A stretch of 61,989 nt of DNA from Clostridiales bacterium (GTDB lineage: Bacteria; Bacillota; Clostridia; Christensenellales; Aristaeellaceae). The notes beneath the pieces were generated by a model. It did no database searches and was not told where the DNA came from. It saw only the letters and a list, made by a program, of their open reading frames with translations. The DNA is taken from positions 1 to 61,989 of the forward strand of contig SVGP01000019.1 of assembly GCA_015056255.1 (NCBI GenBank), written 5' to 3'. The first letter of the stretch is position 1, and each line of letters starts with the position of its first letter. The position numbers and the translations under genes were made by a program. Positions 42,760 to 51,119 of the stretch are shown here, piece by piece.

Positions 42760-43253
42760 TGTTTTCCCCTCTTTTCCCTCATATTCCGTTTTATCATAAG
42801 CTCATGTGCTTTTATAAATCTGGGCCGGTTGTATCTTTGAATGACGATAAACACATAATTTCCAAGCGCGTACAGTATGGAGAGAAAAACACCATATCCA
42901 ATCGGAAGACCGATGCAGTATACGGGCGTCAGCAGAATCAGAATCCAGTGTACGATTTCCGCGACGCACGTTTCCTGAACGAGCCTTTCAAGCGCCTTTT
43001 CATCCACATTTTTTTGTATTTTCTTTTTGGTCATTTTGGAAATCACCTTGCTTGCGTCCGGCACAAGGTCCTTCCATTTGTGAACAAATATCTTTGTATA
43101 GATTTTTCCGTCCTTTTCAAACGAGAAAGAACGAAAAGGAAATCTGTCAGGCTTAAAAATATGTCTGGGAACCGGAATGCCCAAAAAGAGCGTGGCAACG
43201 CCCGTTATGAAAGCCCGAAACATATAGCGAAGAACCGTCCCGCCAAAGCCCAT
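42756..43253 (-). CDS. CrtO-like acyltransferase family membrane protein
   Basis: 165 aa. It resembles staphylococcal glycosyl-4,4'-diaponeurosporenoate acyltransferase (CrtO): a FPFRSFSFEKDGKIY segment, KWKDLVPDASK, ETCVAEIVHWI and near the end VIQRYNRPRF, all of which have counterparts in the CrtO sequence as I recall it. There are two or three hydrophobic segments. In staphylococci it acylates staphyloxanthin, but no carotenoid gene is in the window, so a different lipid or glycolipid acyl acceptor is more likely. It overlaps the hydroxyacid dehydrogenase gene (ATGA) and is 15 bp after the queG-like gene. Confidence 0.72.
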   Translation of the reverse strand: MGFGGTVLRYMFRAFITGVATLFLGIPVPRHIFKPDRFPFRSFSFEKDGKIYTKIFVHKWKDLVPDASKVISKMTKKKIQKNVDEKALERLVQETCVAEIVHWILILLTPVYCIGLPIGYGVFLSILYALGNYVFIVIQRYNRPRFIKAHELMIKRNMREKRGKQ

Positions 43254-43268
43254 GGTCTTTTCCTCCCG

Positions 43269-44210
43269 TCAATCGTCTCTGCGCATCTTTAAAAGTCTTT
43301 CTATCGCCCAAGCGGCGTGTATTTTTTCCTTCTCGGTTCCGTTTTCTGAAATATCCTTTAATCTGTCCATAAGGTCATATCGCATCATGTTGGCGGATGC
43401 TAATATCGCCTTCAAACGAATTCGCTCTTTTCGGGCGTAATTCCTGCCAAGAAAGTCCGCTAAGCGCTTCACTTTTCCATCAAGCAGGTTTTCAAGCGTC
43501 GTGTTTTTCAAAAACTCATCATCCGGCTTTGTAAAGATCTGTCCTTTGTTTCTCGGGCAAACGTCCTGACAGACGTCGCAGCCAAGAATTCTGTTTTTAT
43601 AAAGCGCGCGCAGGTTTTCAGGAACAATATCGCCGTCGTCTCTCGCTCTTAAGCACCTGTCAATGTCAATTTTTCCGCCCTCTAAAATCGCGCCCGCGGG
43701 ACACGCTCTTACGCACGCCGCACAATCGGCGCACAGATCCAATACAAAGCGCGTCTTATGTACCTCGTCCGTGTCAATCGGCATATCGGTCAATATGATT
43801 TGCGCGTGAAAGCGCGTACCAAGACCGTCAACCGACACAAGGCTGTTTCGTCCCGTTTCGCCCACGCCCATTTTAAGAAGATACGGCTTGATCGCAATGT
43901 GGGCATTGGAATATGCTTCGTACCCTTCCTTCTTAATTTCATCCGCTACTCGCTTTGCCGCATGGTAGGCGCTGTTGGACGCGATGTAATAGGCGCTGAT
44001 TAAAGGATGCTGTTCATTTTTTTCAAACGCGCTGTACGGATACAAAAGAACAATTACGCGCTGGGTATTTTCGTAGATTTCCCGCGCATCGTCCGAAACG
44101 CGCTCATTCAGGCGGTTGATTTCAGGTCTTTGAGCTCGCTCCGGATAAAACACATATGCCCTTGAAAATCCATTTTCAAGGGCAAGCAGTTTCAGTTTCT
44201 CATTCGTCAC
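43269..44210 (-). CDS. QueG-like epoxyqueuosine reductase family Fe-S protein
   Basis: 313 aa. The N-terminal half is the cobalamin-binding reductase domain with VGETGRNSLV replacing the QueG GWxGKN-type motif. Then two 4Fe-4S clusters: CADCAACVRACPAGAI (about 158-173) and CDVCQDVCPRNK. A HEAT-like helical end (about 255-313) matches QueG. QueG reduces epoxyqueuosine to queuosine in tRNA using cobalamin. The altered GxxGxN region and some spacing changes mean it could be a relative with another substrate. It starts with GTG 44210, overlapping the MFS stop (GTGA), with an AAGGAAAAT site. Cobalamin dependence would be consistent with B12 use by the organism. Confidence 0.82.
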   Translation of the reverse strand: MTNEKLKLLALENGFSRAYVFYPERAQRPEINRLNERVSDDAREIYENTQRVIVLLYPYSAFEKNEQHPLISAYYIASNSAYHAAKRVADEIKKEGYEAYSNAHIAIKPYLLKMGVGETGRNSLVSVDGLGTRFHAQIILTDMPIDTDEVHKTRFVLDLCADCAACVRACPAGAILEGGKIDIDRCLRARDDGDIVPENLRALYKNRILGCDVCQDVCPRNKGQIFTKPDDEFLKNTTLENLLDGKVKRLADFLGRNYARKERIRLKAILASANMMRYDLMDRLKDISENGTEKEKIHAAWAIERLLKMRRDD

Positions 44211-45478
44211 ACATTTTCCTTCCTTTCGGGAAGCCGGTTAATCTGAAAGGTGAGTACTATGGCAATTACATAAACGACAATAATCGCATAAAACGGTACG
44301 GCCAGATTTACATCCGCCAGAAGGCCGATCAGCGCGGGGAATACCGCCGTGACCAATGCAATCGTCGCAAAAATCAGCCCGTTAATGCGGGCGCGCTCCT
44401 CCTTATCGGCATTGATAAACAAAATGGACGACGTCATCGGATAAAGAATTGAAAGCGCGACGGCTTCAAACACCACCTGAACAAAAGCAAGCGGTATGCC
44501 AAGCGCGCCGCCGGGATTGACAAGCAGCGTCGCCTGACCCAAAATGAACATGCTCCACGCCACCGTCATCGGCCTTAAAAACCTGTCCGCATTGATGACG
44601 CGCGCAAGAAGGAACATGCACACAAGGCGGACAATTGATTTGACCATTGTGAAAAGCGCCATATAGCTCTCGTCGATCAGAAGCTCGCGCTTCAGATACA
44701 GCCCGAAATAGTCGGCGCTCAATGCGTTTACAAGCGAAAATGCAGCCATGATACCGAGGGTTAGAACCATTCTCTTTTCGCGGATAATCCTTAAAAACAC
44801 ATCCTTGCACTCGTAAAGCGAAACAAAAATGCTCTTGTTTTTGGTAAGCGCCATTCTTCGAACGCCAACCGTGGTTTCCGTGGACCAGAAATACAGAATC
44901 ACGAATTTCGCCGTCATCGAAAGACAGGTAACGCCGTACAAAACGCGCATGGTGTCCGTTACGCCGAATCGGTTGACCGCTAAAGCAGACATAGGCGCGA
45001 CAAAGGCCGCAATCAAGCCCATGACGCTGGTTAAGGAATACATATGCACGATCTTGTCGCTGTCGGCGTCCTCTATCAGAAGAAGTCCCCACGAATTATC
45101 CGTAATGCGCCAAAGGCCGTTGAACAGCGCCGCCGCCATAAACCAGTATTTGTTGGTTGCGCACATCCACAAAAACGTGGGAACCGACCACGACAGCGTG
45201 TCAAAAATAAGCGTTGTTTTTCTCCTTCCAAGCTTGTCGGTCACAACGCCGCTCAATACGGAGGCCACCGCCTGCGATGCATAGAAAATGCTCGTAACTA
45301 TGCCGATGTCGGACGGCGACATGCCAAGCGCCGCCTGAAAAAGCGCCACATACGGCACATACAGATTATACGGAATCCCCCAAAGCGGTTCCAGCCAAAT
45401 GCACGCGCGGGGATTTCCCTTGAGGTTTAAAAACACATCGATCAAATAGATGCTCCTGATCTTTTTAAGCAGCTTCAT
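44207..45478 (-). CDS. major facilitator superfamily transporter
   Basis: 423-aa polytopic membrane protein with about 12 predicted hydrophobic helices. The loop between helices 2 and 3 has the MFS signature SGVVTDKLGRRKT (about 77-89), with a long cytoplasmic loop in the middle. Substrate specificity cannot be told from sequence; the neighbouring glycosidase genes make oligosaccharide or sugar import possible. AAGGGGAAG precedes ATG 45478, 10 bp after the DUF554 gene. It overlaps the queG-like gene by 4 bp. Confidence 0.88.
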   Translation of the reverse strand: MKLLKKIRSIYLIDVFLNLKGNPRACIWLEPLWGIPYNLYVPYVALFQAALGMSPSDIGIVTSIFYASQAVASVLSGVVTDKLGRRKTTLIFDTLSWSVPTFLWMCATNKYWFMAAALFNGLWRITDNSWGLLLIEDADSDKIVHMYSLTSVMGLIAAFVAPMSALAVNRFGVTDTMRVLYGVTCLSMTAKFVILYFWSTETTVGVRRMALTKNKSIFVSLYECKDVFLRIIREKRMVLTLGIMAAFSLVNALSADYFGLYLKRELLIDESYMALFTMVKSIVRLVCMFLLARVINADRFLRPMTVAWSMFILGQATLLVNPGGALGIPLAFVQVVFEAVALSILYPMTSSILFINADKEERARINGLIFATIALVTAVFPALIGLLADVNLAVPFYAIIVVYVIAIVLTFQINRLPERKENV

Positions 45479-45488
45479 ACGCTTCCCC

Positions 45489-46193
45489 TTACTTTACAAG
45501 GCTCATGATCCAATTATAAACGGGAATATACGCAATTGGAAGAAACATTGAAGGCAGCATGTTGGCAACCCTCAGTTTCTTTCCGTTCATAAGGTCCAGA
45601 AGGTTGATGCCAAGGGCGATAATCAGTACGCTTCCGACCGCCTTCATTTCACCGATGATTTCAGGCCCAAGATAGGGTTTGATCCAAACGGCCAGAAGCG
45701 CAATCGCGCCCTGATAAATGGTCAGGGGCACAGCAGACAGCATGACGCCCGCGCCGAAGGAGGAGGCAAACATGACCGCGGACACGGCGTCCAAAGCGGA
45801 TTTTGCAAGGAGCGTAGACGAATCGTTTGAAAAGCCTGCGTCAAGGGATCCGACGACCGCCATCGAGCCTACGCAGAATAAAAGCGTCGCGCTGACAAAG
45901 CCCTCGGAAAAACCTCCCTGTCCGTGAAGCTTTCTCTGGGCAAAATCGCCCATTTTTTCAATGCCCTTTTCAATACCGATGAGTTCGCCAATCAGCGTTC
46001 CAACGACAATACACACAATCATCAGAAGCTGATCGCTTGTCGTAATTGCGCCCATGATGCCAATGACAAGAACGCACAAAGCCACGCCTTTACTAACCGC
46101 GAAATTGATTTTTTCGCTCATACCGTTTTTAAGTAAACAGCCCACAAAGCCGCCCAGAACGACACCTAAAAAGTTTACAAGTACACCGATCAT
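45489..46193 (-). CDS. DUF554 (YdfK/YqgA-like) integral membrane protein
   Basis: 234 aa, with six or seven hydrophobic helices. The start MIGVLVNFLGVVLGGFVGCLL and the internal SATLLFCVGSMAVVGSLDAG, KSALDAVSAVMFASSFGAGV and IKPYLGPEIIGEMKAVGSVLI segments are typical of DUF554 proteins. Function is unknown; transport of small ions or metabolites is a common guess. It lies 12 bp after the glycosylase gene and 10 bp before the MFS gene, in the same operon. Confidence 0.88.
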   Translation of the reverse strand: MIGVLVNFLGVVLGGFVGCLLKNGMSEKINFAVSKGVALCVLVIGIMGAITTSDQLLMIVCIVVGTLIGELIGIEKGIEKMGDFAQRKLHGQGGFSEGFVSATLLFCVGSMAVVGSLDAGFSNDSSTLLAKSALDAVSAVMFASSFGAGVMLSAVPLTIYQGAIALLAVWIKPYLGPEIIGEMKAVGSVLIIALGINLLDLMNGKKLRVANMLPSMFLPIAYIPVYNWIMSLVK

Positions 46194-46205
46194 TTTCTTT
46201 TTCCT

Positions 46206-46985
46206 CTATACCTCAATAATGCCCGTTCGCGCCGCGTGAAACAGCGACTGCTGGTAAATGCCGCAGTTTTCGCCGAAAATGCGCCGGGCTTCTTTTCTTA
46301 CAAATTCAGGATTGCCCTCAACCCCATACCAGTTCGCCATCAGGCGTTTGACCCAAACGTCCACGGGAAACGCCGAGGTGTGGCCAAGGCCGAAAAGCGC
46401 AACGCAGTCCGCGACCTTCCCTCCCACGCCCGAAAGCTCCATCAAGCGTTTTCTGGCAATTTCGTAGGGCGCCTCTCTAAGCTCTTCAAGCGAAAATCCG
46501 TCCAGAATCATTTTCGCGGTTTCAATCAAATACTTTGCTCTGTAGCCGCATCGGATTTCCTTTTGCAGTTCGGTATCTGTCAGCTTACTCAGCGTTTCGG
46601 GCGAAGGGAAACCATAAAGCGTATGCCCGTTAAAGGTGCGCACGTATCCGTATTTTTCATTCAAAAGCTTTACGGACAAGCGGATTCTTTTCACATTGTT
46701 GTTGGCAGAGAGGATAAACGCCAGAAGCGCCTCCCACGCAGGCTGATTCAAAACCCTGAGGCCCGGAAGCGACGAAACAGCAAGACGCGTCTTTTCGTCA
46801 AGCTCTGAATGTAAAAGCGCGTCATAGTCGCGAAAATCATCAAAATAGTTTTTCGAAAACTCGTCCTCATCCGTGTGCGTTACAATTCTGCCTGCGACGC
46901 AGGCTGCGTACACGCCGTCTATGTTTTCAAAATGAAATGCCTGCGCGCTGTCCATCAGCGTCAAAAACGGATCAAAATTTCTCAT
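46206..46985 (-). CDS. ogg: 8-oxoguanine DNA glycosylase (OGG1-like)
   Basis: 259-aa base-excision repair enzyme that removes 8-oxoguanine and nicks the backbone. The N-terminal beta domain (1-70) is followed by the helix-hairpin-helix with LMELSGVGGKVADCVALFG, whose Lys190 is the Schiff-base nucleophile, and the catalytic Asp209 in FPVDVWVKR. It is the first gene of the nine-gene minus-strand run; its ATG 46985 lies only 23 nt past the rplU-prp-rpmA terminator and no promoter fits in between. AAAGGA precedes the start. It probably depends on partial read-through or a promoter within rpmA. Confidence 0.9.
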   Translation of the reverse strand: MRNFDPFLTLMDSAQAFHFENIDGVYAACVAGRIVTHTDEDEFSKNYFDDFRDYDALLHSELDEKTRLAVSSLPGLRVLNQPAWEALLAFILSANNNVKRIRLSVKLLNEKYGYVRTFNGHTLYGFPSPETLSKLTDTELQKEIRCGYRAKYLIETAKMILDGFSLEELREAPYEIARKRLMELSGVGGKVADCVALFGLGHTSAFPVDVWVKRLMANWYGVEGNPEFVRKEARRIFGENCGIYQQSLFHAARTGIIEV

Positions 46986-47008
46986 TTGTATGTCCTTTTG
47001 GATAAAAT

Positions 47009-47040
47009 AAAAACCCGCGACGGTATATTTCCGCGCGGGT
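47009..47040 (-). terminator. terminator of the rplU-prp-rpmA operon
   Basis: Stem ACCCGCG (47013-47019) / CGCGGGT (47034-47040) with a T-rich exit (TTTTTATTTTATCC) on the minus strand, 15 bp past the rpmA stop. Confidence 0.85.
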
Positions 47041-47055
47041 GATTTTCACCGCTGA

Positions 47056-47352
47056 TTATTCGGCGGCGACTTCGGCCTTCGGATAAATGCTGACCTGCTT
47101 GCGAACTTTGCCGACGCGCTCAAACTTTACAACGCCGTCGATCTTCGCATAAAGGGTATCGTCATCGCCGATGCCCACGTTCAGGCCGGGATGAATACGA
47201 GTGCCGCGCTGGCGAACGAGAATGTTGCCGGCGAGAACGAACTGTCCGTCTGCACGCTTGGTGCCGAGGCGCTGCGCATGGCTATCACGGCCGTTGCGGG
47301 AAGAGCCCATTCCCTTTTTATGCGCGAACAGCTGAAGATTCATCTTGAACAT
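47056..47352 (-). CDS. rpmA: 50S ribosomal protein L27 with Prp-cleaved N-terminal extension
   Basis: 98 aa. The precursor begins MFKMNLQLF, then [15 protein letters not shown], the start of mature bacterial L27. In Firmicutes this nine-residue extension ending in F is removed by the Prp protease to expose the N-terminal tail that reaches the peptidyl-transferase centre. The core [28 protein letters not shown] and KFER motifs are standard. The prp gene is directly upstream (4-bp gap). GGAGGT precedes the ATG. It is co-transcribed with rplU and prp and terminated at 47009-47040. Confidence 0.96.
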   Translation of the reverse strand: MFKMNLQLFAHKKGMGSSRNGRDSHAQRLGTKRADGQFVLAGNILVRQRGTRIHPGLNVGIGDDDTLYAKIDGVVKFERVGKVRKQVSIYPKAEVAAE

Positions 47353-47356
47353 GTGT

Positions 47357-47698
47357 CTACCTCCGTTCCCTGATGATGATCCGGATGGTACCGGGATAGT
47401 CTCTTGAAATCTCAGTCAAAGCCATTTTCAAAGTTACAAGGAGTATCTGCGCATTCTTAAGCGCATCGGGCGAAGCGCTCTTCTCAATCATACAGGAAAA
47501 ATACCCTGTATCCTCGTCCATCCGCGTCTGGATGGGCGCCTTCACGACTTCGCTTAAGCCCCCTGCCGTCGCCTGCGTAAGCGCCGAAATGGCGGCGCAC
47601 ACGATGTCGGAGCCCGAAACCCCGTAACCGGCGTGCCCCGAGGCTTCAAACCCCGAGATATCGCCTTTCTCATTCAGATAGAAAACGACTTTTGTCAT
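47357..47698 (-). CDS. prp: ribosomal-processing cysteine protease Prp
   Basis: 113 aa (YsxB family). Catalytic His22 in the GHAGYG motif and Cys34 in [12 protein letters not shown] are both present. In staphylococci the enzyme cleaves the L27 leader and is essential; the cleavage-site partner rpmA is the next gene. It lies 6 bp after rplU, and the ATG at 47698 has a poor ribosome-binding site, so it probably depends on coupled translation from rplU. The length and order rplU-prp-rpmA match the Bacillus arrangement. Confidence 0.95.
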   Translation of the reverse strand: MTKVVFYLNEKGDISGFEASGHAGYGVSGSDIVCAAISALTQATAGGLSEVVKAPIQTRMDEDTGYFSCMIEKSASPDALKNAQILLVTLKMALTEISRDYPGTIRIIIRERR

Positions 47699-47704
47699 TG
47701 CTTA

Positions 47705-48013
47705 TTAGCCGTTGATGGCAGTGATCTCAACCTTGGTGTAAGGCTGGCGATGACCCTGCTTTTTACGCTCGTTCTTCTTGGCCTTGTACTTGAACACTAC
47801 GATCTTAGCGCTCTTAACCTGGCCTACAACCTTACCTTCAACCTTCGCGCCCTTAACAATGGGAGCGCCGATCTTGGTCTCATTCTCATTTCCGAGAAGT
47901 AATACGTCAAACGATACCTTTTCGTCCGCCTGAACATTGAGCTTCTCTACAAAGATCACGTCGCCCTGCTGGACGCGGTACTGCTTGCCACCGGTCTGAA
48001 TGACTGCGTACAC
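47705..48013 (-). CDS. rplU: 50S ribosomal protein L21
   Basis: 102 aa, starting [25 protein letters not shown], with the C-terminal [21 protein letters not shown] typical of L21, which binds 23S rRNA. The start is GTG 48013, 8 nt after AGGAGG. A GTG 9 nt upstream overlaps the ribosome-binding site and is rejected. It is preceded by a 5' leader with hairpins and by a promoter TTGCAT-17-TATAAT, and is first in the rplU-prp-rpmA operon. Confidence 0.95.
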   Translation of the reverse strand: MYAVIQTGGKQYRVQQGDVIFVEKLNVQADEKVSFDVLLLGNENETKIGAPIVKGAKVEGKVVGQVKSAKIVVFKYKAKKNERKKQGHRQPYTKVEITAING

Positions 48014-48096
48014 GCGTTGCACCTCCTATACATAAATCTCGCCCGGACAAGGCTGCATGTCAGGCATGCATTTAAAGCCACTCCGGAGCGGCTTGC
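48014..48096 (-). ncRNA. rplU 5' leader, possible L21 autoregulatory leader
   Basis: Between the promoter and GTG 48013 the transcript can form AAGCC-GCTCCGGAGT-GGCTT and TGCATG-CCTGA-CATGCA hairpins, followed by the AGGAGG site. Such leaders before rplU in Firmicutes are known to respond to L21. I could not test the consensus. In the rest of the 330-bp gap to maf (48132-48266) I see no further structure. Confidence 0.4.
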
Positions 48097-48102
48097 CGGA
48101 TC

Positions 48103-48131
48103 ATTATATACCAAATCCGACGCTCATGCAA
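48103..48131 (-). promoter_or_regulatory. rplU operon promoter
   Basis: Minus-strand TTGCAT (48131-48126), 17-bp spacer, TATAAT (48108-48103). Confidence 0.75.
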
Positions 48132-48266
48132 GTTATGTTTTCATTTATTTTGATGCCTTTTCATAAACTTATCATTGCCTGCATTGATTGTACTTCAGAA
48201 TCCGGTTAAGAATGTGATTTTCGGGTTATTTATAGAAGAAATTTTCCCCAGCCGCGTTTGCTTCTG

Positions 48267-48295
48267 TTCCATTTGGGCATGAAATATGCTATAAT
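48267..48295 (+). promoter_or_regulatory. promoter of the maf/mre operon
   Basis: A consensus -10 TATAAT (48290-48295) in CTATAATAAAATAG, with only a poor -35 (TTCCAT at 48267-48272, 17 bp away). It is the only promoter-like element before the shape operon on this strand. Confidence 0.5.
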
Positions 48296-48343
48296 AAAAT
48301 AGATGTATTATGGGTAAGAATGGATAAAGGAGATGCGTCCAAA

Positions 48344-48928
48344 GTGAGTCGCAAGCCCCGCCTGATCTTGGCCTCGAAATCACCCAGAAGGAGCGACCTT
48401 TTGACCAAAATGGGCTTTTCGTTTACCGTGCATGCGCCGGATGTTGACGAAAACATTTCAGGCGCGCCAAGCGATATGGTAAGGCTTCTTGCCGAAAGAA
48501 AAGCCAGAGCCGTTTCGGATTTCTATGACGAAGGCTATATCGTCGCAGCCGATACGCTGGTCGCGCTTTCCAATCAGGCGCTTGGTAAGCCCGAAGACGA
48601 AGCGGACGCATACAGGATACTTTCCTCCCTTTCCGGAAAAAATCATCAGGTGTATACGGGCGTATGCTTAATGAACGCAAAAACCAAAGCGTCTGTTTCC
48701 AAAACCGTACGGTCGGACGTTTACTTCAAAACCCTTACTCCCGATGAGATCAAAGCCTATATTGAAACCAAAGAACCGATGGACAAGGCAGGCGCGTACG
48801 CAATTCAGGGCGGCGCTGCCACATTCATCGAAAAATACGAGGGCTCCTACGACAATATCGTGGGTTTCCCCACAGAAGAATTCAGACGCATGTACGATCA
48901 GTTTGCGTCTTTGAGCACGGAGGAATAA
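48344..48928 (+). CDS. maf: Maf family nucleotide pyrophosphatase
   Basis: 194 aa. Maf proteins hydrolyse non-canonical or modified nucleoside triphosphates (dTTP, UTP, m7GTP and others) and affect septation in Bacillus. Motifs: LILASKSPRRSDLL near the start, the ERKARAV loop, VAADTLV with catalytic Asp, and the C-terminal DKAGAYAIQG and DNIVGFP. The start is probably GTG 48344, 11 nt after AAAGGAG; an in-frame ATG at 48320 has no site in front and would put AAAGGAG inside the gene. It is followed after one base by mreB, with the conserved Firmicutes order maf-mreB-mreC-mreD. Confidence 0.9.
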   Translation: MSRKPRLILASKSPRRSDLLTKMGFSFTVHAPDVDENISGAPSDMVRLLAERKARAVSDFYDEGYIVAADTLVALSNQALGKPEDEADAYRILSSLSGKNHQVYTGVCLMNAKTKASVSKTVRSDVYFKTLTPDEIKAYIETKEPMDKAGAYAIQGGAATFIEKYEGSYDNIVGFPTEEFRRMYDQFASLSTEE

Positions 48929-48929
48929 C

Positions 48930-49967
48930 ATGAGCGTTTTTTCCATGGACGCAATCGGCGTCGATTTAGGCAGTGAAAATACCACCGTCGCCATTTTGGA
49001 CGAGGGCGTCGTCTTAAAAGAGCCTACCTGCATACTGGCAAACGCTGAGAACGAAACCGAAATCGTCGCGTTGGGCAAGGACGCAAAGCGCATGGACGGG
49101 CGCACAGACAGCGAAACCGTTCTTTTAAATCCCGTTTCCTACGGCGCGGTTGCGCACACTGAGCTTGCAGCCATGTGCCTGTTAGGCATGAGCGAAAGGG
49201 CCGTACAGAGAAGGCGTCCCTTTGAAAAAACCCGCCTTTGCGTAACCCACCCTTACGGCCTAACGCAAGTTGAGAAAAACGCGCTTTCGCAGACTGTCAT
49301 GCTCGCGGGCGCAAAAAAGGCCGTGCTCGTTCCGGGCGCAATTGCGCAAGCTTTGGGAAAGGACATTCATATCGAGCGCGCGACCGGCAACCTCATTATT
49401 TCCATCGGGTCTGAAATCACGGAAATTTCCGTTATCTCCATGCTGGGCGTGGTGGCGTCCCGCACCATGAAAACAGGTTCCCGCGCCTTTGACGAAGCCA
49501 TCAAGCGCTATGTCCGCCGCGAAAAAGGCCTCTTAATCGGAACGCAAACCGCCGAGAACTTAAAAAAGGACATCGGATCCTGCATGCCGGAAAGCAAAAA
49601 GACGGATTCATTAACCCTGCGCGGCCGCCACGTGCTGACGGGAAAGCCGTCGACTGAAACCATCACTACCGAAGACATTGCCAAGGCGCTGGACGAACCT
49701 GTCAGGATGCTGGTTGAATCGATCACCGACGCGCTTTACAATGTGCCTTCGGAGCTCACGGGCGATCTTCTCGACAACGGCATTCACGTAACCGGCGCGG
49801 GCAGTCTGCTTCACGGTCTCCCCGAGCGCATCAGGAAGGAAACGCAGCTGAAGGTTTTTGTCGGCGAAAATCCCGAAAACGACGCGGCCCTTGGCGCATG
49901 CCGGATTGCATCCGACGAAAAAATGATCCGCGCCCTTTTAAACGCAGGAAGCGCCCTTGAAGTATAA
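48930..49967 (+). CDS. mreB: MreB-like actin homologue with altered ATPase motifs
   Basis: 345 aa; the position between maf and mreC and the overall fold (DLGSENT 12-18, NPVSYGAV, the ISVISMLGVVASR region) identify it as MreB, which organises lateral wall synthesis. The nucleotide site looks damaged: the family's DxGGGT phosphate-2 loop reads SIGSEIT (158-164), and the conserved EEP of the IEEPxAAAIG helix, which carries the catalytic Glu, reads VPGAIAQALG (134-143). The phosphate-1 Asp12 and the adenosine motif (GAGSLLHGL, usually GGGA) remain. ATP hydrolysis is therefore doubtful. GGAGG precedes ATG 48930. Another canonical MreB may exist elsewhere in the genome. Confidence 0.88.
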   Translation: MSVFSMDAIGVDLGSENTTVAILDEGVVLKEPTCILANAENETEIVALGKDAKRMDGRTDSETVLLNPVSYGAVAHTELAAMCLLGMSERAVQRRRPFEKTRLCVTHPYGLTQVEKNALSQTVMLAGAKKAVLVPGAIAQALGKDIHIERATGNLIISIGSEITEISVISMLGVVASRTMKTGSRAFDEAIKRYVRREKGLLIGTQTAENLKKDIGSCMPESKKTDSLTLRGRHVLTGKPSTETITTEDIAKALDEPVRMLVESITDALYNVPSELTGDLLDNGIHVTGAGSLLHGLPERIRKETQLKVFVGENPENDAALGACRIASDEKMIRALLNAGSALEV

Positions 49968-49988
49968 AAATCTCGGAGGAAATGATCC

Positions 49989-51095
49989 GTGGCGAAAAAT
50001 ACAAGCTTCTCTCAGGATAAAAAAATATCCAAGCAAAAGGCAAGAAGGAGAAGGTATACAATCTACTCCCTGCTCGTAACCCTCGTTGCCATTTTGGTTT
50101 TGTATTACCTCCTTTCTCGCCCCTCCGGCGATATTTCCATCGTCGAAAACGGCGCGGGCACGGTTTTCACGCCCCTTCAGAATGGCGCGCGCGTGGTAAC
50201 CGAATTCTTCAAAAGCTGGTTTGGCATCGGTTCAAGCGAAAACCTTGAAGAAGAGGTTGAAAGGCTGAGACAGGAAAACGAGCTATTGAACATCCGCCTG
50301 AACACCCTTACCGAGGTTGAAAACGAGAACGAGCGCCTTGAGATTCTTTTAAATGCCAGAGAGGAATACGAAGGCCTTTCCCCTGTTTTTGCAAAGGTCA
50401 TCGCCAAAGACACCGGCGTCTGGTTTGACACCTTCGCCATCAACCGTGGCCAGAACGACGGCATTTCCACCAACATGGCCGTTGTAAACGCCGACGGTCT
50501 TATCGGTCGTGTATACGAAGTTGGTATGAACTATTCAAAGGTTCTTACCCTGATCGACCCCAGATCCTCGGTTGCCGCCTTGATTGGAAGAACGCGCGAC
50601 AACGGCATGATGCAGGGCATCACAACCTCAAGCAGCGACACCGTTGAATGCTATATGTACTATCTTCCGAACATCGCAAACGTCCGCGTGGGCGACGAAG
50701 TTTTCACATCCGGCCTCGACTCCCTCTTCCCTAAGGGCCTTAAAATCGGCTCGGTCATCGCCATCAGCCGCGAAGCCGACACATCCGATAAATATGCGGT
50801 CATTTCTCCCGCCTGTGATTTTTCTTCCATCGAAGAAGTCTATGTGCTGCGTCAGGTGGTTCAGACGATCGACGATGTGCTGCCCGTGGTTCCCACCGCC
50901 ACGCCCCGTCCTATCGTAACCCCCGTTCCCACAAGCACCACCAGCAGGTACTCCTACGCAACTCAGCAGGTGTACGACGAGAATGCAGCCTGGCTCTATC
51001 CCACCGTAACGCCTACGCCCACCATCGTTCCGGATTCGTCCATCGCGCCCTCTGCCTCGAAGCGTGTGCCTGAGGAAATGTGGATCAACAGCTAA
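49989..51095 (+). CDS. mreC: cell-shape protein MreC
   Basis: 368 aa. Basic cytosolic start (KKISKQKARRRR), one TM segment (about 24-40), a coiled coil (about 75-115, EEEVERLRQENELLNIRLNTL) and the extracellular beta-barrel domains (about 120-290: ARVIAKDTGVWFD-like region, GRVYEVGMNYSKVLTLIDPRSSV, IGSVIAISREAD). The last ~75 residues are an unusual Pro/Thr/Ser-rich tail (VVPTATPRPIVTPVPTST). It links MreB to PBP2 and RodA. It starts at GTG 49989, 9 nt after GGAGG, 21 bp downstream of mreB. Confidence 0.93.
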   Translation: MAKNTSFSQDKKISKQKARRRRYTIYSLLVTLVAILVLYYLLSRPSGDISIVENGAGTVFTPLQNGARVVTEFFKSWFGIGSSENLEEEVERLRQENELLNIRLNTLTEVENENERLEILLNAREEYEGLSPVFAKVIAKDTGVWFDTFAINRGQNDGISTNMAVVNADGLIGRVYEVGMNYSKVLTLIDPRSSVAALIGRTRDNGMMQGITTSSSDTVECYMYYLPNIANVRVGDEVFTSGLDSLFPKGLKIGSVIAISREADTSDKYAVISPACDFSSIEEVYVLRQVVQTIDDVLPVVPTATPRPIVTPVPTSTTSRYSYATQQVYDENAAWLYPTVTPTPTIVPDSSIAPSASKRVPEEMWINS

Positions 51096-51119
51096 AACAT
51101 AACTTTACGGAGGACAAAG

